Position numbers and translations under genes: made by a program. The notes beneath the pieces were generated by a model, which was not told where the DNA came from, ran no database searches, and saw only the letters and a list, made by a program, of their open reading frames with translations. From contig NC_030678.2 of the NCBI RefSeq assembly GCF_000004195.4, positions 81,876,904 to 81,940,903 of the forward strand: DNA of 64,000 bases, written 5' to 3'. The DNA comes from Xenopus tropicalis (Eukaryota > Chordata > Amphibia > Anura > Pipidae). Each line of letters begins with the position of its first letter. Within the stretch, counting starts at the first letter, position 1. Positions 29,091 through 41,985 of the stretch are shown piece by piece.

Positions 29091-30508
29091 CACATACAAA
29101 TGTACATACATATTGCTCACATTGCTTTATTGGACATCTTCAAGGTCCTCAGTTTGTTTGAACTACTGGAACCTCCACACCTCATTGTTTGAAAGGCCAT
29201 TGTGTTATCTTATAATGGTTATGTTTTATCTTATATGGCTGTACCCTAGAACCCTAGAGCTTAGTATTTGGCACCTTTCTTTGGGCCCTAGTTAGGTGAA
29301 ACAAAGTTAACACTAACTGCTAACTGGCACAGTGGCAATTGATTCTTTATGGCAGTTTTATGGGAGCTATATTCAACCCATTTTGGAGAATTGCACCAAC
29401 ATATAGTTTAATAAGGCCCTGGGAACTGTAAATACAAGTACAAGCCCTAAAGTTTGTCTATTGCTAAAGTGGGCTATTACTTTCGGTGGTCAAATGATCA
29501 TTTGTATCCAGCTTTCTGGGAATAAATATTTGCTATTGCTCAATCTTACAATGCAAATACTAACTCCTTGATGTTAAGATTACTGAGGAAACATGTAAAA
29601 TGGAACTCATTTTGCAGACCTCTAAACTCAGTTTGACGTGGAGGCACCTGTCATTATGCATTTGTTGGAAAAACAAATGACATACTAAGCCTTACTAAAC
29701 TTACAGTCCCTGTGTAAAAGGATTAAACTTGCACATTGCCAGATTTCAGAAAAGGATGAAAAAGGGGCATAGACAGAATAGCCTGTGAGCTGGTGTACTC
29801 TGAACAGGGGTCATATTGTCCTATTCATCCTTTTCAGAGAAGCACTTCTGCTATCAATGCTGCTTCCTTGTCTTTCCTCTTCTTCACTTTTAAGCTTTAC
29901 AAGTTTCTTTAGTGCTGAAATAATATGCTGATATTGTATTTGCTGTCAAATATTCTATATTATTCAGAAATATATATATATATACCTATAATGGATACAT
30001 AAAGCATATAATATTGACAATAGCTATGATTTGCACATATGAATCTATAAGAAACCTTTCTCATCAGTAGTAGAAGATGTAATAGCAGTATAATGTATTA
30101 TATCATGTGGTTTTTTTGCTTAAATAGGAAAATGCAAACTAGTAAATAATGTTTTAAATTATCCTTCAGCTGTATTGTTTTCAGGCTTGGCCATCAATGA
30201 GACCTATTTTAAGCAGAGATGAGGCATTGCTACAAAAATAATGATAACATAATAGTTTGGGAGGTTAGTGTCATGTATGCAATGACAAAGGGCAGTCTGA
30301 CTCTACATGGATCATCTACATCACCAATTTGTGGCCTCACTATAAAATACAGAGAAAATCATCAGAATTGCACTGCATCTACTGCAATAATGCAAGAGAG
30401 GGGATACCATCTGCCCATTAAATGGAAAAGTTGGATTGCTCTGGGTTACTACACTGGGGCCCTACCATTAGTTGGCTGCTGTGACTGCTTACCTTTGTGT
30501 AAGCTTAA

Positions 30509-30817
30509 GGCTGATGTCAGACGAAGTGTAGGGCGGGTTTTTTCAGCAAGCGAAAATTCCACCCTACACCTCCTGCATGTACCTGCACCCGAATAAATGG
30601 AATAAGTTCGGGTGCAGGCACATGTAGCGGAAATACGCATAAAAATGTGAGAGTTTGAAAGTCTTTTTTTATGTGTATATCGGCTACATGTGCCTTCACC
30701 CGAGCGTATTCCATTCATTCGGGTGCAGGCACATGTAGGAGGCGTAGGGCGGATTTTTCAGCAAGCGAAGTTCCGCTTGCTGAAAATATCCGCCCTACAC
30801 CTTGTCTGGCATTAGCC
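30509..30817. mobile_element. TTAA-flanked palindromic MITE nested in hAT
   Basis: 309 bp between TTAA 30505-30508 and 30818-30821. Ends GGCTGATGTCAGAC and GTCTGGCATTAGCC, with TTTTCAGCAAGCGAA and TACATGTGCC arms inside. In the other hAT copy the empty site reads AGCTTTAAATGG (reverse strand), which confirms the insertion point. TTAA targeting fits Kolobok or piggyBac-type MITEs. Confidence 0.85.
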
Positions 30818-30982
30818 TTAAATGGTATCAGTATTGAGATTAACTGGCCCCTGCATTGATAGCACCCCAGATTCAAGCTGTAAACCCATGCATTGTTCAC
30901 ACCTTTAAATATCTGCATTTTTTACACCTGTAAAACCCCAATAGGTTTTGCTGCCTAACTTTGCCTGTGCCTTTTCTACCCT

Positions 30983-31106
30983 GTGTGTGCCATACTCTGC
31001 CTGTGTGTGCCCTATGCTGCCTGTGTGTGCCATACTCTGCCTGCCCTAAGCTGCCTGTGTGTGCCATACTCTGCCTAACCTATGCTGCCCGTGTGTGTCA
31101 TACTCT
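30983..31106. repeat. Minisatellite, left part
   Basis: Units of the same 34-bp type as at 12450 (TGCCTGTGTGTGCCATACTC). The array is cut at 31106 by the MITE that follows and resumes at 31821. Confidence 0.9.
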
Positions 31107-31820
31107 AGGGTTGATTCACTAATGTGCGATAAAAAGAGCGCTATTTATAGCATGCGGTAAAAATTTTTATTGCGTCTTATTTTTCACGTCAATGCACGAT
31201 TTACTAAAAGTATATTTTTTTGTTAATTTAGATGCAATGCTGTTTGCTTTATTTAAGTCGCGAAGACTCGTGAGGTATTTGATGCAACACACGCTAATTA
31301 ACGCAGCGTGCTACTTGTCGCGTGCGCTAATTAGCGCAGCACGCTACTTGTCGTGCGCGCTAATTAACGCACGTGCGCTACTTACTGCGTGCACGCCATA
31401 TTATCCATACACACCATTACGTTCGTAAAACTACTTTTTTTGAAAATGGCCATTTCCCTGCAAACTGGAAGCTGCATCACTCTAGGGCCAACACATACTT
31501 GAATAAATCAAACAGCAAAGTCCATATTGTGTTGCCAAAAGCTCATGAACTGTACTTTTCTATAATTACCGCCTGCCCCAAGTAGGTGTTAATTTTCGCT
31601 TAGACTAATGTGATATTTAGCGCGTCTAAGTGTTTGTGAATCATGCGTTAGTATTATTTCTGCGCAAGAATTAACACAATGCGGTAAAATTAACGCATTC
31701 AGTTGCGCGCTATTGCGCAATTGCACGCGATAATACTTTAGCGAATCGTGCGTTTTTTGCGTCAATTTTAACGCAAAAAAGCATGCAATAACGCTTATCG
31801 CACTTTAGTGAATCAACCCT
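31107..31820. mobile_element. Palindrome-ended MITE inserted into the minisatellite
   Basis: 714 bp with inverted ends AGGGTTGATTCACTAATGTG and TTTAGTGAATCAACCCT. The interior is rich in CGC-containing inverted motifs such as TTAACGCA, GCGCTAATTA and CGTGCGCTA. It interrupts the CATACTCTGCC unit with an apparent 3-bp TCT duplication. No transposase. Confidence 0.82.
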
Positions 31821-32350
31821 TCTGCCTACCCTATCCTGCCTGTGTGTGCCATACTCTGCCTGCCCTGTTCTGCCTGTGTGTGCCATACTCTGCCTGCCCT
31901 GCTCTGCCTGTGTGTGCCATACTCTGCTTGCCCTGTTCTGCCTGTGTGTGCCATACTCTGCCTGCCCTGCTCTGCCTGTGTGTGCCATACTCTGCCTGCC
32001 CTGCTCTGCCTGTGTGTGCCATACTCTGCCTGCCCTATGCTGCCTGTGTGTGCCATACTCTACCTGCCCTATGCTGCCTGTGTGCCATACTCTGCCTGCC
32101 CCACCCTGCCTGTGTGAGCCATACTCTGCCTGCCCTATGCTGCCTGTGTGCCATACTCTACCTGCCCCACCCTGCCTGTGTGTGCCATACTCTGCCTGCC
32201 CTATGCTGCCTGTCTGCCATACTCTGCCTGCCCCACCCTGTCTGTGTGTGCCATACTCTGCCTGCCCCACCCTGCCTGTGTGCCATACTCTCCCTGCCCC
32301 ACCCTGCCTGTGTGCCATACTCTGCTACCTGGTTGTGCCATACTCTGCCT
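31821..32350. repeat. Minisatellite, right part
   Basis: About 15 units with three variant types in blocks: CCCTGCTCTGCC-type first, CCCTATGCTGCC-type next, CCCCACCCTGCC-type last. Several later units are shorter than 34 bp. Block-wise variants indicate local unit duplication. Long open frames on both strands here are artefacts. Confidence 0.93.
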
Positions 32351-34430
32351 GTGGGAGAGGAGCCTGGGGGAAAAGGGGTTGTTGGCATTTACAAATAGTT
32401 ATAATATTTGCTGGGGGTTGCGGTGCTATTCTGGCGGAGGAGGAGCCATATGGATTTAAGGGTATGGCTTCCATTATCAACCCCTTATCATGTGGTCAGA
32501 AAAATTCCAGCCCTCGGTACCACAGAAATTGGACAGCACTGGTCTATGGCATCTTACAGCAACCCCTCTGGCATTTTAAGATTTCCAGTCAGGGCCTGGT
32601 TATAATGCACTTTACCTCAGCATGTCATGCTCTTTGAAGTGCTGGATGAACTTTAATAAATAACCAGTGCACTCATTACAGTTGAAAAATTTGCAATTTT
32701 AACGTTAAATGATCAGTTTATTTCTTTCATAATTCCATGGCAACATCACCCTAACCAGTGTAGCCATGTCTGTTATAGTGACTTTAGAACAAACAAAAAA
32801 ACAAGTATCCTGTAGAATTAATTTGATATTCCATAGAAAATAATACATCTCTATGTACTTGGTTTACATATAGCCATCTTCTACTGTAAAAGAGTGCAAA
32901 TATCTTCTGCCTGGGAATCACATGTCTAGGAGCTGTGAATGTGTATTCCTCACGCACTGTCGCCATTGTTACACGGAAAGGGGTGTTGGTTATTGTCCTG
33001 TCTTTCTAGTCTCAGAAAATAAAGATGTCACTTTGCCTTTAGCCATTCCACATAATGTAACATATGTTAGAAATTAAACCAGTTTGGTTGTGCTGCAAGG
33101 ACATCCTGACTCTCCTCCTTATTCACAGCTGCCTCTGTCACGTTGCTTTACCAGTTATTTCATTATTTCCAAGTTTTCCTCTTCTATTTTTAGTCCTTTT
33201 TTGGTTAACCCATTTTGGTTAAATGCTCCTTTGGAAAAAGAAGGGAATTAACTCATGTCATTTTTATTGAAAGCAATCAATCTTCTAGTACATCCACATC
33301 AGCTGGTGGGCAATGTGTTTACCCTCTCTGTATATAAAATGTTTCCAGAATTTTTAAAACATAAGATTCAGAGTCTACATTCCTTATATAGCTTTATGTA
33401 ACTCTCAACATCTTCAAGTAAACTCAGACAGTCCCTGGAACATTGAGAGCAGTCATCAGAAAGATGCAGAAGACCACATGTTCTCCTTCTCTTGCAAAAC
33501 ATATGGAGATGCATGTTTTATCATTTTTATTAGGCAGAGAGAACCTGTTAAACAGCAAATGAGATACAATGCTTTGTTTTTAGCTATTTGTTATCCCCCT
33601 TTTTTATATGGTCTGTGCAGGCCCTGGTTTCTACTATGAGCTAATTAAGGAGCCAGAAAGCATAAAACAAGAGACCATGGCCTCAGATTTTCCAGCTAAA
33701 CTGTATATAATAAAGGGGAATTCCTAAGCTTGCACTGGTACATTGTGTTTATTAACAGTATAGGTCAAAAGAACACATAGGGAATTGTTTTACTATAGAA
33801 ATTGTCATTTGGTCCTATGCCCACTTTATGTAATACCACAATAGGATCCATAATTAAAAAACAAATAACAATGAAATATACTTCTTAATTCTTAATATTT
33901 CTGTCCCATAAAAAATGAAGGTATGGAGTTACTTTAAAACAGAGCCAGATCCTGTCCTAAAGTTTGAGGTTCTGCATGTGAAATCAAACTCTGTAAAAGA
34001 AAGATGAGCTACAAAATGGCTTGTAGGCAGGGGTGAAATGTTGACTTATGTCACACTGATGTGCCACTATCTACTGTTCATGCCCAAATGAATAACAATG
34101 ACAACAAAGCATTTAAGCCCTGTGGGGGGTAATTGCAGGGCAGGGGAGGTCGCAGTCAGCAGAAAGCCCCTGTAAGTGTAAGTCCCCAAAACCTAGGTGC
34201 ATCAGAGCTGACAGAAATTATTAAATGTAAAATGATACAATTTTATAGTATTATGTATAGATTGCTCTGGGTGTGGTTGCACAAGCTATATGCCCACCGG
34301 TGTAACAGGGCTTGTTCTAACAATTGAATAATAAGATCTTAGGCTAATGCCACATGGGCGTATTCTCGGCAAGCCGGAAAACGCTCTTTTGTCTATATTA
34401 TTCACCCTCTGCATGGTAATGCACAGTTGA

Positions 34431-34826
34431 AGGGGTTGTTCCTCTTCAAATTAACTTTAGTAGAGACTGCTATTTTGAGATAATTTGCAATTGGCCTTCA
34501 TTTTTTTATTTGCAGCTCTCCAGTTTGGATTTTCTGCAGCTATTTGGTTGCAGACAGTGGTTTAATAGACAGTGGTCTATATGAATAGAGGAGGACTTAA
34601 AGAGAAGGATAAGTAATGAAAAGTAACAATAACAATAAAACAGTAGCATCACAAAGCAATAGTTTTTTTGGCTGCTGGAGTCAGTGACCCCCATTTGAAA
34701 GCTGGAAATAGAAGACAACAGCAAATAATTCAAAAACTAAGAAATAAAAAATGAAAATCAAATGAAAACTTGCCAATAGGACATTCTATAACATACTAAA
34801 AGTTAACCTGAAGGTGAACCACCCAT
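34431..34826. mobile_element. T2-like MITE
   Basis: Begins AGGGGTTGTTCCTCTTCAAA after TTGA and ends AAGGTGAACCACCCAT before TTAA (34827-34830). The same family as 63295-63677 and 57790-58087: ATTTGCAATTGGCCTTCATT, CAGCTATTTGGTTGC and CAGTGACCCCCATTT are shared. Confidence 0.75.
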
Positions 34827-34830
34827 TTAA

Positions 34831-35028
34831 GATGGCCATACATGTACCAATAATTTGTTTTGTAGCCAAAGCCCAGGCAAAGCTCTGTTTCATGTCCTTT
34901 TGTTTCAATTGTTTGTGCTCTTTGCATTGGTGATAGGAACAATAGGAAGGCTGCCATACTGTGTGTGTGGCTCCTCATACACTCTTTGCCCATTTAGCTT
35001 GTTGGCCCATGTATGACCAGATCCTAAC
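34831..35028. mobile_element. MITE with GGCCATACATG ends, adjacent to T2-like MITE
   Basis: Left GATGGCCATACATGTACCAA directly after TTAA, right GTTGGCCCATGTATGACCAG. Imperfect inverted ends of the kind also seen at 52350-52672. The right boundary is approximate. Confidence 0.5.
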
Positions 35029-37929
35029 TAGTAGTAGATTGTTGTACCATGTCAGCCATAGTTTTCAAATCCTATCTACAAACAAATTGCACATATGTAA
35101 TAAAAGGTGCCAAGTGTGCTACAAGTCTAGTTGTTAGGTAACAGCTTTTTGGTAAACTGTTAGCAACTGATAGCAAATGTCTAGAACTGGTTAAACCCTT
35201 ATTATTTTATTTAAACTGTATTTATGCAGCACTATGTCAGTAGTTAGCGTATATAAGAGATTTGCTTCACACTACACAGCTATTATAGTGTGGCTTAAGT
35301 AGGGAAAAAAAGCCAGATTTTTCTTTTTCCCATGTTCATGTATTCATGTTAACATATATGTGACTTTGTTTTTCATGACTCCTACACTGTTATTGATAAA
35401 CAAAGCAGGGCTTTGGTGATTGTTAGCGCTCTCCTCCATAGTTTACTATATGGTGATTGGAACTCTTATACTTACAATCTAAAAACAGATGAAATAGGGC
35501 TACTGCTAGGAACTGGACAATACCCATCTAGTATCATTAACTTTATTTTCCTTGACTTGCTTGTGAGACCTGTTTAACTCTTGCTTATATATAGTGCAGT
35601 ATTGAATAACCTTCCTTTACAAAACACAATAGTATCATAACAGGACAATGGCACCTTAACAAGCGCACAGTCTAGCCTCAAAAGATGCACTTAACCAAAG
35701 AGCAAGGAGCACGAGAGGCAGCTGCTGAGGTGGTCAGAGGTCATCCTATCTACCAGAATCTGATTCCTTTGCCTAGAGTCACCATGTCCCTTTAACACTA
35801 CCAAGAACAGTGTCCTCTCCTCCCCCATTTCTTTCCATTTCTCTTGAAATAATAGAATAGAAACAACACATTCCATATCATTTATGTTAGTTATTGCAAA
35901 GTAAAAGCTAGATAAAAGACAAAAACACTTTTTGCCATTGCCAGTAAGGCCTGCAGAGTATAGTAAAAAGTGTGGAGGGCAAAAGATAAAATTGATATAC
36001 AGTTTTTCATACTATTTCATACATATATATTTTCATACACTATTTTTCTTATGTGCACAGGTTAAACAGATTGGATGATCAGAAGACCATGTCTACAGCT
36101 ATAAAAGCACTGGGCCTGTGCACAGCTATACAACAATCCTATATGTTGGGCTGGTCATACTTGTAGATGCCTTTTAGAAGCACTGTGTCTATGATATATA
36201 TAGATACCACTTAGAACTTAAAGCATTCCAACAGACCAGATTCGTAGGAAATTTGTCAGGAGTTATGATCACATATTCCAGAGATGGTTATTCGCAAATG
36301 TGTAGTAAAAAAAGTCAACTTCACAGCCTATATGTAGTTTTTATGGGTTTGTGTTCTATTGGCATTGCATGTGCCACTTTTATGAAAAGAACAACTTAAG
36401 ACAGGATGAAACTGGTGCAAGTTTTGGGGGGGTTATTGCTGACATTTAAGGTTAATAAAAATATCAAATTCAGTAAGACTGAAATAAATTGGCTAGAACT
36501 CTTTTGCTCCATCTTTTCATATATACATATAAATTCCCCCCAGAACTTAGAAACACTGATTGCCTCCACCTGCTAAAGATGCTAGGAATTGTAACTCTGC
36601 CATCCCAAAGTTGTTTTTAAGCACTGGGCTTTAATGAATCATCTTTAAGGCTTACCCATATTATTATGGAAAACTGAACTGACATAGTGCTAAGTAAAAA
36701 TGGGGAAAATGTTTTGGAAAAACTCACACACTCCACAGAAGTAAACATTAACCACCCATTTAATATTCAAACAATTGCTTTTAGTCACATAATGGCCAGA
36801 GAGCACTTGAAGAACAAACCATTACCATATTTTGAAACGTATGTGGTTTATCTAGGGAAAATTTGTTTGCTCACTGATTTCTGGCTTTAACTGCAGAGAA
36901 GCACATTTTTGCTATTGTTGCTTTTCCACTTTTTTGTGATATTTTCACAGCACCTGTTTGACAAATATATTTGCCCAGGCAGGACGCCTTCATTACGGCT
37001 CCATGCCAGAGAACTCCACCTCCTTCAGTGATGCCTGTATGGTTATGAACGCAATTGCCCCAGTAAAATAAAAGAGGTCGTTTAGCTATGCATTTTCCTT
37101 TGCCCTCCCCAAATCACTATGAATAAATCATTGTTTTATTAAAGCAAAGCAGCTGTTTTCCATCAATGCTCTGCCTATTGCTACAGAAAAGCTGTGGCAC
37201 ACGGACTGTCTTTAAACCCCTTTCACCTCCTCCGAAGCGTAGCCGTTTATATACCCACAGTCTTTTGGAGAAGGGATTTTTTGCACGAGCGGCGTGTAAA
37301 TGGCTAATTCAGTGTTTTTTTTTTTTTGTCAGCAAGGTTAAGTGGACTAAATGTTTCCCCCTCCTCAGCATACAATATGTCTTAGTCCATGAAAAGCTAT
37401 ATTTACATTGTAATGACCAAAGAACAGTTTAGAGGTTGAATAGGCAGCTTAGAGAGTGTGAATGAGAATGACACCATCACCTCTTCAGCAGGCCTAAGGA
37501 TTAGATGCAGTGCCAGCTGCCCACAGATCCCAGGCCTTGCAAACGCAACCCAACTCCCTCTAGGATTCCAGACAAACCTCTTTGTCTCATTCAGCTTTTT
37601 CGTTGTCAGGAAAAAGCTGAATTTGACACACTGCTTTTAATTAAGCCCATTTATAATACTCACGGTAGTTAAGCAGAGTGGAACATTGCAGGACCCCACA
37701 GCATAGGAAAACCCTTTTAATAGTTGATGAAGGGAATATCTATTTGTTAACTTACTTATTCAGCCTTTAACAATTTCTTCTTTGAATAGGATCATTTAAC
37801 CTTTTAATCAATTTTGCTGCCTGCATTTATGACCACGGATGAGGCACATTTCTGCAACGTTCCAGCTCTTCCAGAATCTTTCTGCTGTGATGATATAAAG
37901 TGTCATTCTGCATGATGTGAGGTGTAATT

Positions 37930-38649
37930 TTAAAAAATATGGGCATCTCAGATGTACGCTGGAGATGTAAAAAAGAACAAGGTACTTATGAGCATATATG
38001 GGTCACATGTACGGAAATAAAGTTTTACTGGAACCACATATAAGAAATACTTAATAAAATATGCAATAAAAAAGTAATCATACATCTATCTGAAGTATTA
38101 ATACTCTATGACTGCAGCACTTAAACCTTAGCTAATGATCCATTAACTAAAATCAGAATTATCTTAGCAAAAGCAGAGGTCCCAAGTAAATGTAAGTCAA
38201 CTGCCACCCCATCAATACCTGAATGGGAAAATACGTTGGAGGAATTAAGAACAATGGAAGAATCGGCTGCTTCCAAAAAAAGGAAATCTACATAAACATT
38301 TTATTATTTGGAGACCATGGGTAGAATATATTGAGTCCAAAAGTAAAAAATAAAATTACCACATCTCCAGCAGACATCTTATAAATAAGAGAATCTTATG
38401 TCATGGTTTTAAAATGTGCGCTCTATTAATAGATTACTAAACAACATATTCTGCTATGAACATTTAAAACCTCATGCAGTTGTCTCTGTACTAGTTTAAA
38501 ATATCTACTTTAAATAGAATTTACATTGCTTACTTTTATGTTAAAACATATTTGTACAACAATCATATACTCTCTTACCCCCTGCTTTTCTTTAGTCTGT
38601 TCCCTATATATGTTTAAAAAATAATAAAAACTGAACTGAAAAAAAAAGT
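37930..38649 (+). pseudogene. 5'-truncated L1-type LINE, ORF2 C-terminus
   Basis: From about 37957 one frame reads DVRWRCKKEQGTYEHIWVTC, TEIKFYWNHI, a stop, then EILNKICNKKVI. It goes on through LANDPLTKIRIILAKAEVPS and PEWENTLEELRTMEESAASK. This is the Cys-rich and basic C-terminal end of L1/Tx1-like ORF2. Two in-frame stops make it dead. About 350 bp of 3'UTR follow, ending in AATAATAAAAACTG and an A-run at about 38640-38648, the poly(A) tail. Typical truncated retrocopy. Confidence 0.85.
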
Positions 38650-41028
38650 TGTCATTTCACTTTAGAGTAGTAACACATAGCTTATTAACAATTAGCGCCA
38701 CATATCAACAAAAGACTATTTAAAGCACATTTCACATTGGTTAGAATGGGTTATGATGCACTTATAGTTAGTAGTTTTACAGAAATGTAATGCCTGGGCC
38801 TTCCATCATAAAATAGAGTAAGACATGAGGGGTCAGGGTGCAAAAATCCCACCAGGTCCAATTTGCCATGTTTTTGTACCCTGCATTTTAAATAATTTGC
38901 CTCAGATCTCCAAATCAAAAGTGTAAGGGTGTAAAGGTCTGTTTCCCCTACCTCATGAATGCAGCTCTGTATTCATGAGGGGTGGGGAGGAAGAAGCACC
39001 TAGACGTTCCCCGCTTCTGCCCCCTAGTTTGCACATCATTCAGATGGACAAGATATGGAGCACCTTTGTGCACAGGCTACAACAGAGCCTTGTTTGCGCC
39101 CCTATACACCAGATTTCTAATCCAGCTCTAGGTGCAGAAAGCAGGCAGAACCTGGGCACAAGTGCTTTTAGAATGAACACTGAGAGGCATGCTTTTGTAT
39201 CCCTTTTGTCTTTTGCACTTGTGTCTGAGGTCTCTGTAATTAACCCTTAGCTCTCAGCAGTGGGAGAATCTACAACAGATTCTTACAGAATTAAAATAGA
39301 AATGTAAGGTAAATCAGTAGACAAGACTTGACGGTAAGGAAGTACAAAGTCTACATTTTATAAAGTTTGTGCACTTAATTACTGTGTATATTAGCAATAT
39401 ATATTGTTACCCAACTCTTATTTAATAAATTATTGCAAGAGGACAGAAGTATATGTAACATATCAAATGTGAGAAAGTGAATGAAAGAGCCTTTACCAAC
39501 ACAGGTAACATTCCCCTTCACCTTCCCCCCCCCGTAAATTCAGAAACAGGACTTGGCTGGTATAAACCCTCCTCCAAACTAGAAGAGGAAAGGCTATTAG
39601 GCACTAATAGCTATCAGGGAGCTGTGAGAAACTGACCTGCCAAACAGCCAGCTAATTTATACTGAAATAATGTGTGCAAAGCCCCCATTAAAAGGGCAGC
39701 AGTCACTCTCCTTTACAGGTATGTTTGCTTCTAAATGGTGAGAAATCTCCCAGCCAGTCTGGTGCATGGTTAACCCTTAAGGAATGAAAAAAAACAGAAG
39801 GTGCTTACATTAAAGGAATATGGTGAGGTTCTAAGATTAGTTCTTATTCAATATATCCTGTATATATTATTTGCTTATCCAGAATGCCCAGAATCCTCTG
39901 CAATACAATAACTGGATAAGGATTCAGGAAATTATACTGCATAAATCATTTTTAAAATAAAGCAAAAATAAATTTAGCATTACTGTGCCATTGACAGTAC
40001 ATTACTATATAAACAATACATATACTGGTGCACACAGTCTTTTGCAAAATGCAGTGTAGTGCATCCTAATCACCATTGTAGAATGGTGCTGCTATTCTTG
40101 CTTAAAGCAACATCACGCAATAATACTTCTCTCTAACTTTCTGAGACCACTGTAGAGAGTATGGAGTTTACTGGGACAGTTTTATGGGGGTTTACTTTTC
40201 TGCTTTTTGGGAAAAAAACCCAATAAAGGCTTTGCTTGGGTTGCCTTTATGGAGGTTTCTATGGGGTGCTCTGACAGCCACCTGTAGCATTTCACAGGTC
40301 GCAGCCAGATAGTAGCAGGGATAGTTAGATCTGGAGGTTGCTTTTTACATTTTAGAATCACTACGCACCCACTGAGTGTTTTGTAGCATGTTCTAAAAGC
40401 AACTGACCAATGCAATAAACATGTAGGATGAATAATGACAAATTATTTAAATATAGGTTGTACAACAATAGTCACATTCGACAGTTTGTCTGCCCCTACC
40501 TCTTATACACAGTGGGGCTAGAGATCAGCAGGGACATAATTGATATATTTTATATTGGAGGGGTTAAGCCTAAATGAAATGTAAATGTACAAAACTTTGA
40601 TCCTCAGTTACATCAAAGTACATTTTAAATATCTTGTTCTTCTTCTACTAAGACTCCCAAAATTAAAGGTAAGCTATTTATACTGGAAAAAAAATTAAAC
40701 TTTCCTCTATAAATGATTTTTTTCAAGATTCTTTAAAAGAAAAAGAAAACATTAACACATATGCTATTAGAGAATGAGATATACATCCCAGAGACTTCTG
40801 AGACTTTAATCTGCAAGTCCCAGACAAACATATTTTAGTGATTATAGAGGAGGATATTGTTAGTTCCTGGTAGTAGATAACTTAACATCTCCCAGTCCTG
40901 AGAATTTTAGCTTTTCTTCAGGCAGTTTTTAGCCTGGCTGAGCATCACATAAGAGGATGTAAATATATCCATAAAAACACGTGCCCATATCTATATATTT
41001 ATATATTTAAGTGTATATTGTTTGTATA
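38650..41028. other. Intergenic, no gene seen
   Basis: No exon recognised. A small palindrome CTCATGAAT...ATTCATGAG lies near 38950-38980. 39480-39780 is complex, non-repetitive sequence without recognisable function. Confidence 0.45.
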
Positions 41029-41202
41029 TACAGGTATGGGATCCATTATCTGGAAACCCGAATTACGGAAAGCCTGTCTCCCATAGACTTCATTTTAATA
41101 AAATAATTCAGATTTTTAAAATTGATTTCCTTTTTCTCTATGAAAATAAAGATATAATTAATCCTTATTGGATGCAAAAAATCCTATTGGGTTTAATTCA
41201 TA
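41029..41202 (+). repeat. Truncated MITE of the TACAGGTATGGGATCC family
   Basis: Starts TACAGGTATGGGATCCATTA, continues with GAATTACGGAAAGCCTGTCT and AATCCTATTGGGTTTAATTC, then stops at the Penelope-type remnant. The other terminus is missing, probably replaced by that insertion. Confidence 0.6.
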
Positions 41203-41360
41203 TTTTATTGATATATACAAAGCACATATATAGAAAGCACTCACGGCAATAGGTATAGAAACAGTCCATATATTCAATCATCACATCTACGCGTTTCGAC
41301 CCCCACAGGATCGTCATCAGGATGGGGAAAGGAAGTGAAGTGCATACATAAATACAAAAG
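41203..41360 (-). mobile_element. Penelope-type terminal remnant
   Basis: Short piece with the ACGCGTTTCGACCCCCACAG / ATCGTCATCAGGATGGGG layout typical of Penelope-like terminal repeats. On the minus strand it contains a hammerhead-like core. No coding remains. Confidence 0.55.
41293..41320 (-). ncRNA. Hammerhead-ribozyme-like core
   Basis: Minus strand reads CTGATGA, C, stem GATCC / GGGGTC with TGTG loop, then GAAAC. CUGAUGA and GAAAC are the exact conserved hammerhead boxes. One extra C precedes stem II, so self-cleavage is uncertain. Confidence 0.5.
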
Positions 41361-41439
41361 TGAACCAATCAATGCTCACAATCAATTAACATGCTTAATG
41401 CCAGTGTCTGTATATATTATATCAATTAAAGTGATTTCT

Positions 41440-41985
41440 ATAAAAGTGATACTTTTGCACTTATCAACGTTGAATTTAATTTGCCAGTTTACTACTCTGT
41501 TTTCCTCTTTTAGTCAAATCTCTCAGCAACTTACATGGGTCTTATGGTATTTTAAATGCCAATCTCTAGGCCAAGTAAGTTAAAAGCAAAAGGCCATGGA
41601 TAGACCCACTAACAACACTGGTCCAAATAGAAAATGACGCATTTGCCACTACTCTTTGTAAACTATCCTTTAGCCAGTTCTCTACCCAAATACAAATATT
41701 ACATTCCTTAATTTAATCACTAACCTTTTGAGAAGAACTGTATCAAATGCTTTAGCAAAGCCAAAGTAGAACACATCCACTGCCATCCCAGATTCTAAGT
41801 TCCTGCTTGCCTCCTCATAGAAGGCAAGCATATATTAGTATGGCAAGATCTATTATGCATAAAACCATGCAGTATTGTGATTTTCTATGTGTTCAAGTAT
41901 GTTATCCTATACAAAAGCTCTCTGACCACTCATGTCAGACTAACGGCCTATAATATACAAAAAAGTGGAAATAATTTATTTAAGG
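41440..41985 (-). pseudogene. CR1-type LINE reverse transcriptase fossil
   Basis: Minus-strand translation gives LAFYEEASRNLESGMAVDVF followed by YFGFAKAFDTVLLKRLV (plus-strand 41720-41850). This is the reverse-transcriptase block usually written AVDVVYLDFAKAFDTV. Further on, VNWQIKFNVDKCKS (about 41455-41500) matches the WQMKFNVDKCK block of the same family. Stops and frameshifts between blocks mark it as dead. Both blocks in the same order and spacing on one strand make the call firm; the exact clade is less sure. Confidence 0.8.

Larger units (their letters stand above)
30440..32541 (-). mobile_element. Second copy of the minisatellite hAT, with nested insertions
   Basis: The right end TTGGACAGCACTG (ending 32541), with CCAGCCCTCGGTACCACAGA before it, is the reverse complement of the left end of the 12060 element. 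The far end at about 30440 is eroded, but GCTTACCTTTGTGTAAGC and GGTATCAGTATTGAGATTAA match the other end of that element, also inverted. Two other MITEs (30509-30817, 31107-31820) interrupt it. The left boundary is approximate and no clear 8-bp duplication was found. Confidence 0.82.
32560..37925. other. Intergenic, no gene seen apart from MITEs
   Basis: No exon recognised. MITEs lie at 34431-34826 and 34831-35028. 36600-37925 is complex, largely non-repetitive sequence with homeobox-like TTTTAATTAAGC and related motifs. It is a candidate for conserved non-coding DNA, but unproven. Confidence 0.45.

Noticed and set aside
31710..32637. Open frames of 200-263 residues on both strands
   Set aside because: Same minisatellite as above. 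The longest frames overlap each other in different phases and consist only of the repeat unit.
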